This document shows positions 34,456-45,986 of a DNA stretch of 64,000 nt, piece after piece. Within the stretch, counting starts at the first letter, position 1, and each line of letters starts with the position of its first letter. The position numbers were made by a program, and so were the translations under genes. The notes under the pieces were generated by a model that worked only from the letters and a program-made list of their open reading frames with translations, did no database searches and was not told the origin of the DNA. This DNA is from Apium graveolens (taxonomy: Eukaryota; Streptophyta; Magnoliopsida; Apiales; Apiaceae), in the NCBI RefSeq assembly GCF_009905375.1, contig NC_133650.1, forward strand, positions 142,863,296 through 142,927,295, read 5' to 3'.

Positions 34456-37400
34456 TGTTACGACCGGCATTTTATGTAATATTATTTGTGAATAATATTA
34501 AGTTAAATAAAAATATATTCAATGCTTGTACGTTTGTGTGAGTGAAAATTTCTGCATTTTAAATTTGCTCTGGGTAGTATATGATTTTTCAAAGCAAGAA
34601 TTTATTTAATTTCTTTATTTTTGATTTATAAGGAATATTCTAAGCTTTGGAAAAATTTTCTTTTAAAAGACATTTTGTACACAAATTTTGAAAATGATTT
34701 TATAAAGTCTCTAAAAATCCAAGTTATTTTATGGTATAAATTTTATAATTTTTGAACTTGTACTTTATTATATAAAAATAAATCTTTGGAAATTAGTTGC
34801 TTAATAATTATCAAATTACATGAATAACCTTGCATGCAAACTCTCTTCTATTTAACCAAAGGGCTAAAGAGTCAATAACCACCCCACTAACTCACAATTT
34901 GCTAGCCAAATTACCTCCTTGACCTTGCATGCAAACTTGCCTAACTTTGGCTAGAGGGTTACTCTTGTAATTTCTCACATCCACTCACTTGTGGGCAAAT
35001 AAAAACCAAACAATCATGATGATCACTCCACCATTTCTACATTTTTTCTCCCTCTCCTCTCCCTCCTCCCACCATTCCTCTCGGCTTTTTGCCGAAGCCC
35101 TACCCCCCTCCCCTTTTCTTCATTCCACATTCAAGTTTCCACCTCCCATACAAGTAAATATTACTTCCTATATCATGATCATTTATATTCCAAAGAGTTT
35201 TGAGTAAAAAGTTTAAGTTTTAAAGTTGCATGTTAAGGTTTTAGTGAAACTCAAATATACAATCTTGATTCTTATGGATTTAAGGTTGTTTTTGAGAGGA
35301 CTACAATGAATGGATAAGTGCCAAGTCATGAGAAGGAAAATCTTGATGATTTAATGGCCATTTCCATCCATTTCATTCGGCCATGACCATATGGGAGCCG
35401 AATGAATGGTCCTTGAAATCATTCTTGTTGTTTTGATCAATTTTTGCATGTTTATGTGATAATGACTTAAATTTTGTGGTGATAATTTGATAAAACTCCT
35501 TGCATGCTAAGTGATCATCTAGGTATACCTTATGCTAGGCTTGCATGTCAATTTTAAGATGGAATATATGTAGAAAATATGTTGTTTGGTTTGAAAAACC
35601 CGAAGGCATGCATGCATGTGGAATTCTCTTAGTTTGTTGTAAGATTTTGATCATTTGGAAAAGATTTTGTTAGTGAGCCTTAATTTCAGTAGGAATAATG
35701 TGATAATATGGATTTATGCTTCTTGTTGCATGGTAATAATTTGTGGTTATCTTTTATAAAAATATATATCATGTTGTTTCAAAAGCATAAAGGTTTATGA
35801 GTTGTAAAGAGTAGTCTCTTTTATTTTGCCATAGTTGCACCATAGGTAAGGATGATCTCACCAAGGGTATTTTGAGAAAAAAAAGAGTTAGTTCAGTAGA
35901 ACACCAAGTATAGGTCTTGGTTTAAGTATTTAGTTGTTGATAATTGGGTTTGTCAAGTCAAAACCTTGGAAAATGAGAGTTATAGTTTCTGCAGAAAAAT
36001 CAGTTTAGTACCCTGAGTTTAGAGTGAGTTTTGACCATGTCATTGATGTGCACTTTGAGGCCCAAGCCACCAGAAGTTAGTATGGGGAGTATATAATAGG
36101 TTTTAGGAGTTGGTTGGAGGTTTGCATGTCATTTGGTTAGGTGCACAAGTAGAATAACAAAATCTGTCCAGCAGGGGACAGTTTTGTTGCAACTTGGAAA
36201 TAGGGAGATTTGGCCATGTCATGGGTAGGCCCTCATTAGGCCCAATTGGGCCTTAGTTAGAGGGTATGTCAGAGAAGTTTTTCCAACCATAGTTCATAGG
36301 ATATGAGCTAGAACCATGTGTCACAAGTTAATTCAAGTCAGGGCATTTTCTGCCCAGAAAAACAGGGGAACCTTGGACTTTTAGCTTAGGCCCAAGAAGG
36401 CCCAAGCCAGGCCTTTGAGCCACATCAAGCTTGTGAGATGCCCTTAGGTCAGGAGAGTCTTGTGTAAAAATTTTGAAGAAAAACTTGTAGTTTAAGAGTG
36501 TCTAATGCACTCAAGAAACCTTAGTTACCATTCTGAAATTTGCACCAGTGAGCACTTTCACTTATCGCATAGTTTTAGGACACTTAGAAGTGAGTATTAG
36601 GTCGACCACCATAGTTGTAAAATAGTATAAGGTCAGTAGAACAAAAGGCACAAGTGAGGGTCAATAGGTTTTGGATAATTTAGGAAAGGCACATTGAGTT
36701 AGGAAGCCCAAATTCGAAGACTTCGTTTAGTTAGCGACCAAGTAACTTAAGTGGTGAGTCGAGATCATCCAAGCCTAGTGTGGCATTATGGTGTATATGA
36801 TGTTATTTGGTATTAATATACGATATGTGATTATGTGGCTACATGTGTACATTTGAAAATATAAAGGTGGATATGAATTAAGTGCGTATAGGCCTAAGTG
36901 CCATCCATGTTTAATTTCGGGTTGTAAATAGGTTAAGATGGAAAGAATATATTATAATGAGGATTATTATTATTATGTAGGATCTCGAGACGAGGGAAAA
37001 CTTGCCATAAAAGTCGAGTGAAGCTCCAGTTGTTGCTCCTACCAGTCAGACCAGACCAGTCTATCTCAAGGCAAGTGATTCAACTTGACCTTCGCATTTA
37101 CTGTAAACAGTTCATATATATATCGATGCAATTATCCTGAGTCATTTTGATATATTTAAATCAAGAGTATCTTTTGTTTATCTTTGAGTTACATAGAAAT
37201 GCCATGAACCCTCGAGTACATATTGCAAGTAGTTCAAAAGTCTTTCATGATAGTTTAATGCCATGATAAATTAGAGATGCGTTATAATATCTTATTGATC
37301 CTTTTGTTTATCATGCTATTGATCCCTGAGAAATCTTGATGTTGCACCCTGATGCTTTGAATTCAACTCTTGAAATAGCCTCGATAGAAACTTTATTTTG

Positions 37401-38481
37401 ATACCTAAAAGCCAATCATTTCTTAAATACATTCATGATTGTTTGATAACCCTATCCTTACCCTAAAGCTTGATACCCTGTTATATACTGAGCTGATGAT
37501 CGCTTTCTTTATATTTTAACACCTTTATCCTATTTGTACCAGTGATGCCTATCTTCTTGATGTTCCAATACCTATACCTTGTCTACAACCATTGCTTTAA
37601 GCCTAGTTTGGCATTACTCTTTCATCTTATCCAATAGCCTGGCTTAATTTCCTTGTCTAAGTTCTTGTTTATGGAAACCTCTCAATTACCCTAATATAGT
37701 AAAGTCTAGTAGATCATGGCCCTGAGATTTAGTGTCATATTTCCAGTGTTTCAAGTTGATCTATAATCCCTTGATAAAAATAATTACGGTCAAAAGAGGT
37801 TTCGTCATAAATCGGCATCAGTTTTTAAAATGATTAAAACGTGGATTTTTCAGTCCCAAAGGGGGACAAATGTTTTCTTGAATGGTGGATCTGGACTGAG
37901 ACGCGAGTCCTTTCCACACTTATATTAGGCTTAAAAGTTGCCTAGGGATTCCCAATAATGTTTTAGAACCCAGCGAGGTTCGGGATTACTTCGCGGCTGA
38001 TCACCGGCTGTAATCCGTAGCGTCATAAAATGATTTTGATTAAGAATGGTTTTAAAATTTGTTTTGATGCAAGCAAAATGATGCCAACTCACATAAGATT
38101 TATCTCTCGATTATCATTGATTATGTCATTCCATTGTCATTCCTAAAGGTATATCTCGATTTATGCTTTGCGTTGTATTGTTAGCACTTGTTGAGCTTTT
38201 GGCTCACTTCTTGCTTTACCCTGATATTACAGCTAGCAGCCATGGTTAGATTCAAGCAGACTGCCCGTAAGACCTGTGATGCGGATGCTTATGTTCGAGC
38301 CCAGGTAGAATAAGTAATAATAGCGGTGTGAGGACTCGGTATTTGTAATCAGATGTAATAGTTGATAGTGTTGGGCTGTTCCAAACCCTAAACTGTAAGA
38401 TCTTGGATTTTGGTTGTGTAGTACTCATTAAAATGATGTAATAACTATAACTATTTTGCTATTTAAGTTGGGGGTGTGACA
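34456..38481 (+). repeat. Gypsy B 3' LTR
   Basis: 4,026 bp, same length as the 5' LTR and identical wherever compared. It carries a second copy of the H3-like exon at 38242-38304 with donor GTAGAA after it, which in this position would splice into flanking DNA. Confidence 0.96.
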
Positions 38482-41109
38482 ATAAACAATGTAAAGCAAT
38501 AAACAAAATCATAAGCAATATTGGATATTCAATAATGAAATGGTTCCAATCTTCACAAAGGTTCAATATGTCAATTTCAACGAATGGCTGTTAATTAGTG
38601 AAAGAATTGGATAACAAAGGAATCAAAGTTTCAAGGTTGCAAGGATTTGGTCTTTCAAAGCATAAGGTACAATGGTTTGAATATGTAAGTCATTTGATTC
38701 AGTGGCCGGTATTTAGTTTGTATATATTTGTGGAGTAGTATCGTATATCTGTGATTCGTATTCGGGTATACAACAATCAATGGTTCAGAAAGAAAAAGGT
38801 TTATGGCTCAAAGTTCAACAACTGAAATCAGGGTTTAGGGTTCAGTGCTTCAAAGCACTTGCAATATGAAACAAGACTATTAATCAACTATAATATATCT
38901 CGAGAAAGTTCAGAAACTTGCCTGGTACTAGCTTGCTATACTTCACTAACTTCCAATTATAATCGTCTTACTCCTCGACTATCTGCTTTCCTATCCTAAG
39001 CCTTTCCTCTTCTGCTCATATATTATAAGCATCTATCAATACTCAACTCATACAATTCTATTTGATATACACTTCTATCTACCCTTCGTTTTACCCAAAT
39101 CCGATTAACGGATTGAAAGTTATGCTATAAATAAGTAAACACCGAACATATAGACCATAGTCAAACAACAAGTCACATATAACACGTAACATGTCAAACA
39201 ATCAATGATATATCATTTATAAAGGAGTCTTGGGTCATAAACAAGCTTTCGGGTATTTAAAATGATTTTTAAAACATTTTTCAGAATTAAAACAGGTTGT
39301 TGGATCAATTTTAAAGCAATAAACAGGGTTCCGTTGGCCATATCTGGCTTCAAAATAATTTTCTAATAATTATCGAGCCTTGAAAATAATTTAAAATAAT
39401 ATTTTAAAGCTCGAAACTATTTTTCAGAATTTTTAAATTATTTTTAAATAATTAAATCTAATTAAATAATTAATTAAAATCAATTAATAATTAATTAAAT
39501 CAATTAATTTTCAAATTTATTTTTGAATTAAAAATAATTTTTGGAATTAAAATAATAATTTTTGGAATTTTCAGAAATAAAAAACGAATTTTTATAATTA
39601 AAATAAATAGGAAATATGATTCTTAAATAATTTATAAACAGGAATCCTATTTTGCAGTTCATCGTCCCCGGAAAATTACGGGGATGGCTGAAAAACACGT
39701 TCCCGGCATCCTCACACCACCATCTCCTCCAGATTACATCTTCTAATCACCAGGAATTGAACCATGCAATCAAAACACATCAATAACCCCTGTGTTGGCC
39801 GGAAATTGGCCGAGAAGTTCGCTGGTTTCCGGCGACCCGACGTAAACTTCAAATTACAACTCCCTTCGATTCAGGGATCCTCTGTTAATGAGCTATATAC
39901 CAATCGATTTCAAATTTCATAAGGAACACAACCCACTATATATCAACAGCTAATAACCCCTAGAACAAAAAGCCCTAATTTTCAATTAAAAATATTCATA
40001 TGGGTTATAAACCTAATTTTAAAATTCGAAAATTAAACTTAATTTTGAACATGTTATTGAACTCCAAATGAGTCATATGACATATGAAAATCATCAGGAG
40101 AACAAGCTCTACAACATGCAAGCATCAAATCATTCAAACAATCATTCGTACAAAAATTCATATTTTTAATCAAAATAATTCGAAAATAAATAAAATTACA
40201 GAAAATAAACCTTTGATTCTGCAGTGATGTGAAGCACAGATTCTGATAGTATATTTCAAGAGCTTTGATTTGAGTACTCGAGCTTCATCAACGGATTCCG
40301 GTAACACCTTGAAATTGAGGTTTGATTCTCGGTAGGTTTTATGAAATTAGGGTTTTTCTCTGAAAAATTTTATAATTACTGTTTGCAAATGATTTTCGGT
40401 ACGAAATAAAATACGGTAAAGGCTATTTATAATTACGGAAAATTAGTATCCCGCTGGATCTTTCCGGATACAATATGGTACGTTTATTTATAAAAACAGA
40501 TCCAAAAGGAACCGGTTTTCGGTATAATTATGCAAATCAGTACAATTTATACTGCGGTCTTGGTCTCAGCGCCTGGTTTCACGTTTTACGAGGTGATAAT
40601 TATAATAGTTTAATAAAAAGATCCCGTTTATCAATAATACGAGTTTTATTGAATTACCGAAACGAATAATGTATCGAAAATATTGTGCCGGGAGCCGCAC
40701 AGGACAAACCATACGCCGGATCGAAAAAGTCGAAACATGGAAAATGCTCGGAATATTACAATTAGGTTAGAAGGAGTTCTCGGAAGAGTTTCGGGTTATA
40801 AAAACGTAAAAACGGATGACGTCAGTTGGTTCCTGATTATATAAAATAGTTTATAAATACTCGGAAAAAGATTTTATAAAATCCATAAATTTCCTATAAA
40901 ATCATAAATCAACATAAAAATAAATAGGAAGATATGACAATTATCTATATTTTATTTGGACATATAAAAATTAAATTACTCAATTGATATTATTTTTAAA
41001 CATCCAAATACATATATCACTTAACAATTAATTCACAGAATAAATACTGAACATGCATAATATTTATTTATTAGCAAAAATAATTACACGATATGTCCCA
41101 GATATTACA
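38482..41109 (-). repeat. Gypsy C 3' LTR, right piece
   Basis: Continues 24976 after B. ATAAA at 38482-38486 is B's right duplication. It is collinear with 46030-48802, ends GATATTACA at 41109 and is AT-rich (39400-39600 especially). The plus-strand ORF 40475-40669 lies antisense in the LTR and is not convincing as a gene. Confidence 0.93.
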
Positions 41110-41127
41110 TCCTTCCCCCTTAAAAGG
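41110..41127 (-). other. Gypsy C polypurine tract
   Basis: TCCTTCCCCCTTAAAAGG on the plus strand gives CCTTTTAAGGGGGAAGGA on the coding strand, abutting the LTR. Confidence 0.88.
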
Positions 41128-41146
41128 ATTTTGTCCTCAAAATCTC

Positions 41147-42640
41147 CTAAGGAAATAAATGAGGGTACTTTTCTCTCATATCACTTTCTAACTCCCAGGT
41201 TGACTCTTCAACCTTTGGGTTTCTCCACAGTACTCTTACTAACTTTACCACTTTATTTCTTAACACTTTCTCTCTTTCTTCTAGAATCTCTGTCGGACTC
41301 TCTACATATGATAAATCTGCTTGAAGTTCTGCTGGCTCATATTCGATTACATGCCTGGAGTCTGGATTATACTTCTTAAGCATCGAGACGTGAAAAACAT
41401 TGTGAATGTGCTCCATGTACGGAGGTAACGCCAACTCGTAAGCTACTTTGCCAACGCACTTTAAAATCTCAAAAGGTCCGACATATCTTGGGCTCAGTTT
41501 TCCTTTCTTTCCAAATCGTGTCAATCCTTTCCACGGCGATACTTTCAGTAACACCAGATTTCCTTCTTCAAATTCCATATCTTTCCTTGATTGATCTGCA
41601 TATTTCCTTTGACGGTCTTGTGCTGCTATCAATCTCTTCTGGATAACTTCAATAACTTCCTTCGTTTGTTGCACCAATTCAGGTCCAAGTATTTTGCGTT
41701 CTCCTACTTCGTCCCAATATAGGAGATCAACATTTGCATCCATAAAGAGCTTCATAGGGTGGCATCCCAATACTGGCGTGATAACTGTTGTTGTAAGCAA
41801 ATTCTACCAAGGGTAAATGCTCGTCCCAACTTCCTTTAAAATCAGTGGCACAAACACGTAACATGTCTTCGATTGTCTGGATTGCTCTTTCACTCTGGCC
41901 GTCCGTCTGTGGATGGTAAGTCGTACTCATATTCATTCTCGTTCCCAAACATTCTTGAAAACTTTTCCAAAACCTCGAATTAAATCTCGGATCTCGATCG
42001 GATATGATAGACACAGGGACTCCATGATGAACTATGATTTCTTTCAGGTACATATGGACTAACTTGTCTAGTGAAAATCTTTCATTTATAGGCAGAAAAT
42101 GAGCTGACTTGGTAAGTCTGTCCACTATAACCCAAACGGCATCATGGTTGGTTTTCGTCATTGGTAATCCGACTATGAAATCCATGGCAATATGCTCCCA
42201 CTTCCATTCTAGAATCTCCAATGGTTGCAACAATCCACTTCGTCTCTGATGCTCTGCTTTAACTCTTTGACATGTATAACATCTACTAATCTATTCCACA
42301 ATTTCCCTCTTTATATTTGGCCACCAAAAATTTTCCTTCAAATCTCTGTACATCTTGGTACTTCCTGGATGGATTGAATACCTTGAATTATGAGCTTCCT
42401 GTAAAATTTCATTCTTCAACTCCGTTACTGGTGGAATCCAAATTCTAAAAGAAAACCTAAGAATACCTTGATCATCGTTTTGCATGCATAATTCCTCTCC
42501 TACCAAATGATTAATATCCTGATCCATTATCTCTACTTGACATTTTCTTATCTTTTCTAACAACTCCGGCTGGAAAGTCATACTATACACTTTTGCTTCA
42601 TCAGGCTTGCAAATTCTAATCTCCAGTTCCAGTTTCTTAA
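41147..42640 (-). pseudogene. Gypsy C integrase and chromodomain-like end
   Basis: Frames 41727-42233 and 41147-41800 overlap in different registers, showing a frameshift near 41740. Core: [55 protein letters not shown]-terminus: [28 protein letters not shown], and [19 protein letters not shown]. The HHCC finger is at the left end of frame 42291-42986 ([14 protein letters not shown]...) and is interrupted by a stop at about 42290. Confidence 0.9.
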
Positions 42641-44066
42641 ATTCCTTGTATATCTCTTCGGGTACTGATAACACATTCAACTTTTCTTTCCGACTTAAAG
42701 CATCCACCAAGACGTTTGCTTTACCAGGATGATAGTTAATCGTGTAGTCATAATCCTTAATCAACTCTAACCATCTTCTATGTCTCATATTAAGCTCCTT
42801 CTGCGTGAATATGTACTTCAAGCTTTTGTGATCCATATAAATCTCGCATTTCTCTCCATATAGATAATGTCTCCAAATCTTCAAAGCGAATACAATGGCT
42901 GCTAGCTCCAAATCATGGGTAGGATACTTTTGCTCGTGGGATTTCGATTGCCTTGACGCATACGCAATAACCTTATCGTGCTGCATCAGAACACATCCGA
43001 ATCCTTTATGAGAAGCATCGCTATAGATTACAAAATTTCATTGATCATCTGGAAGTGACAAAATAGGTGCCGTAATTAATCTTCGCTTCAATTCCTGAAA
43101 ACTTTCTTCACATTTATCGTTCCATATGAACTTTTCATTCTTCCGTGTAAGCTTCGTCAGTGGTGTTGTAATCCTTGAGAAATTTTGAACAAATTGACGA
43201 TAATATCCCGCTAATCCCAAGAAACTTCTTACCTCTATTGGTGTTCTCGGTCTTTCCTAATTTGTAATTGCTTCAATCTTCCCTGGGTCCACTTTGATCC
43301 CTTCATTACTGACTATGTGTCCTAAGAACTAAACTTCCTGTAACCAAAACTCTAACTTTGAAAATTTAGCGTATAACTTTTTCTTTCTCAAAATCTCCAA
43401 AGTTGTCTTCAAATGTTCTGCATGATCCTCTTTTGTCTCTGAATAAATCAAAATATCATCTATAAACATGATAACAAACTTGTCTAAGTATTCCTTGAAA
43501 ATTATGTTCATCAGGTCCATGAATGCTACCGGGGCATTGGTTAATCCAAAAGACATCACTAAAAATTCATAATGTTCGTACCTTGTTCTGAAAGCTGTCT
43601 TTGGTATATCCTCTAGCTTAATCTTTAGTTGATGATATCTCGATCTCAAATCGATCTTGGAAAAGTACTTGGCTCCTTTCAATTGGTCAAACAAATCATC
43701 AATTTTGGGTAACAGATACTTGTTCTTGATTGTAAGCTTATTGAGCTCCCGATAGTCGATGCACAGTCTCATACTTCCATCCTTTTTCTTGAAAAATAGT
43801 ACCGGTGCACCCCACGGGGATACACTGGGTCTGATTATTCCTTTCTCTAACAACTCTTGCAATTGCTTTGCTAGTTCCTTCATCTCAACGGGCGTCATTC
43901 TGTACAGGGTCTTGGATACCGGTTCCATTCCAGGTGCTAAGTCGATCGCAAACTCAATTTCTCTATCTAGAGGAAGTCCTGGTAACTCATCGAGAAACAC
44001 GTCTGGAAATTCATTGACTACTGGAATATCTTCAAATTTTGCTGGCTCCTGACTTCTATCAATCAC
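42641..44066 (-). pseudogene. Gypsy C reverse transcriptase and RNase H
   Basis: RT at 43329-44066: [47 protein letters not shown] (SGYHQ changed to SRYHQ), [28 protein letters not shown]. It is broken near 43328. RNase H follows at 42640-43220: [55 protein letters not shown] (TDHKS changed to MDHKS), [16 protein letters not shown]. The segment [14 protein letters not shown] is cut by a stop near 43037. Confidence 0.9.
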
Positions 44067-44444
44067 ATAAGCAACGAAATGCTCGCATCATTGTCGTAGT
44101 AACTTTTTGGCTTGAATCATTGTTAAGAACTTCTTTGCTTGCTTTTGACCCTTAAACGTTACTATCCTCTCGTCTGGCATCTTTACCATTACCTTCTTAT
44201 TTCGACAATCTATCTGGGCATCATTCTTAGATAACCAATCCATCCTTAAGATAACGTCAAACTCTCCTAGCTTAAATGGTATCAAATCTACACAAAACTT
44301 ATTACCAGAAATCTCAATCTCACATTTCCCATAAACTTGATTAACAGATATACGTTCTTGATTTTCTAATTCCACAGTCATTATTTCATTTATATACTCA
44401 ACTGGACAATTTAACTTATTAACAAAATCTTGTAAAATAAACGA
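44067..44444 (-). pseudogene. Gypsy C protease
   Basis: Retropepsin-like: ISVNQVYGKCEIEISGNKFCVDLIPFKLGEFDVILRMDWLSKNDAQIDC. The active-site triad just upstream reads IDLGAT, where D-S-G is expected (Ser to Leu), and a stop follows it near 44445. Confidence 0.85.
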
Positions 44445-45770
44445 TCAAGTTGCCCCCAAATCTATTACCACTTTGGCACATAAAGAATTCACATTAAGCG
44501 TACCTGCCACGACATCAGTATCCTGGATAGCGTCATTTATAGACATATCAAAAATTCTAGCCCTTGGAGTCTCATTCACTGCTGGGGTAGATCCCATAAT
44601 TCTCAATGTGTTACTGACTGGGGTTGGTGTCTTGCAATCCCTGGATATATGTCCTGGCTTCCCACATTTAAAGCATATAAATCCAATAGTTGGAACCTTA
44701 ACCGCTGGATTCCGGATAGGCTGATCCTTGTTTGCTGGCTCTCTTACTGGCTGATTGCGGCACTCCCTTGAATAGTGCCCTTTCTGATTACACTTGAAAC
44801 AAACCACGTTCAACGTACTACAAACTCCTCTGTGCTTCTTCCCACATACCTGACAATCTGGAAAAGTTAGCCTCAACTAATTTGGCTGATTCACGTTGAC
44901 TGGACGGTTGCCTTGGCCTCTGTCGCCTGCATTTTGCCTCTTGAAATTAAAATTTCTCCCTGGCTGAAACTTGCCCTTCTTAAAATTTGGAAACTTCCCT
45001 GGTTGTGACTGTCCTTCATTCCCTTCAAACTTCCTCTTCTTATTTTCCTTTTCCTTCTGTGACATCTCACTCTCAGTTTCTGTAATCATGGCCTTCTGTA
45101 CAACTCTTGCATAGGTATCCAATTCAAAGATAGCTACCTTCCCTCTGATCCATGGCTTTAGACCTTGCTGGAATCTCTTGGACTTCTTCTTGTCAGTATC
45201 TATATATGATGGCACATACCTTGACAATTCTTCAAACTTACTTTCATAATCAGCTACCGACATATTTCATTGATTTAACTCTAAAAACTTCAGCTCCATC
45301 TGATCTTGAATAAACTGAGGAAAATACTTTTCTAAAAACAATTCTTTGAACCTCTCCCAAGTAATAACATTTGTACCTTCCAATGTCTTCACAGTCTCCC
45401 ACCAATAGGTGGCCTCATTCTTCAAATAATAACTTGCAAACTCCACCTTCTGTTCTTCTTTTACTTTAACTAAAGCAAACGACTTCTCTATTTCCTTTAA
45501 CCAAACATTTGCTTCAATCGGATCTAGGGAACCCTTGAATTCTGGTGGGTTTACTTCCTGAAAAGTTTTGAAAGTTACCTGGAAATTGGTTTGTCTTTGT
45601 TGTTGTTGTGTCAGGTGAACTGTTTGTTGGGCCAAGATTTGAAGAATCTGGGCTATTGCTGGGTCTATGGGTCCTGGGTTTACATTTTGGTTAGTATGAT
45701 CTTGGTTGTTATTATTGTTGTTGGTTTCTTTATTCTGGGTGTTGGTGCGGGTATTTCTTCTGGGTGGCAT
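44445..45770 (-). pseudogene. Gypsy C gag
   Basis: Starts MPPRRNTRTN (ATG complement 45768-45770). Asn/Gln-rich N-terminus, then capsid NPPEFKGSLDPIEANVWLKEIEKSF and ASYYLKNEATYWWETV, GLKPWIRGKVAIFELDTY, a basic KKRKFEGN region, and fingers CQVCGKKHRGVC, CFKCNQKGHYSREC and CFKCGKPGHISRDC. It is interrupted by stops at about 45264 and 44877. It differs clearly from A/B gag, supporting a separate family. Confidence 0.92.
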
Positions 45771-45986
45771 TTTCTGTAAAGAATCAAACAACTTATTTAG
45801 CTTTTAAATCAAATCCTTTTCATAAAAGAAAAGTTTTGTAAAACAGAGATATCTCTTTTTGAAAACAGTTGTAACAGTTGAACTAAGTAAATTGCATGCT
45901 TCTTTACAGAATATAAACAGTTAAGGGAATAGGGTACATGGTATCATAGGGGTATAACTGGTACAATAAATAAAGTAAAGTAAAAC
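45771..45986 (-). other. Gypsy C leader, truncated; no primer-binding site
   Basis: About 216 bp between gag start and the LTR remnant. No TGGTATCAGAGC-like sequence and no LTR terminus TGTGGCGCC is present, so a deletion removed the LTR's last ~690 bp, the primer-binding site and part of the leader. Confidence 0.8.

Larger units (their letters stand above)
24977..38481 (+). mobile_element. Gypsy B: complete, apparently intact Tekay-type chromovirus
   Basis: The 13.5-kb element has 4,026-bp LTRs at both ends (24977-29002, 34456-38481), a primer-binding site, an accessory ORF, one 1,537-codon gag-pol and a polypurine tract. It is flanked by ATAAA (24972-24976, 38482-38486). The LTRs are the same length and I found no difference in the lines compared, so the insertion is very recent. 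It sits in the 3' LTR of C, antisense to A and C. With everything needed in cis visible, it may be transposition-competent. Confidence 0.96.

Noticed and set aside
40475..40669. A 64-codon plus-strand ORF in C's 3' LTR, matched by 48146-48361 in the 5' LTR
   Set aside because: It is antisense to the element, and the pair are simply LTR duplicates. Most differences change the amino acid, so there is no sign of selection on a protein.
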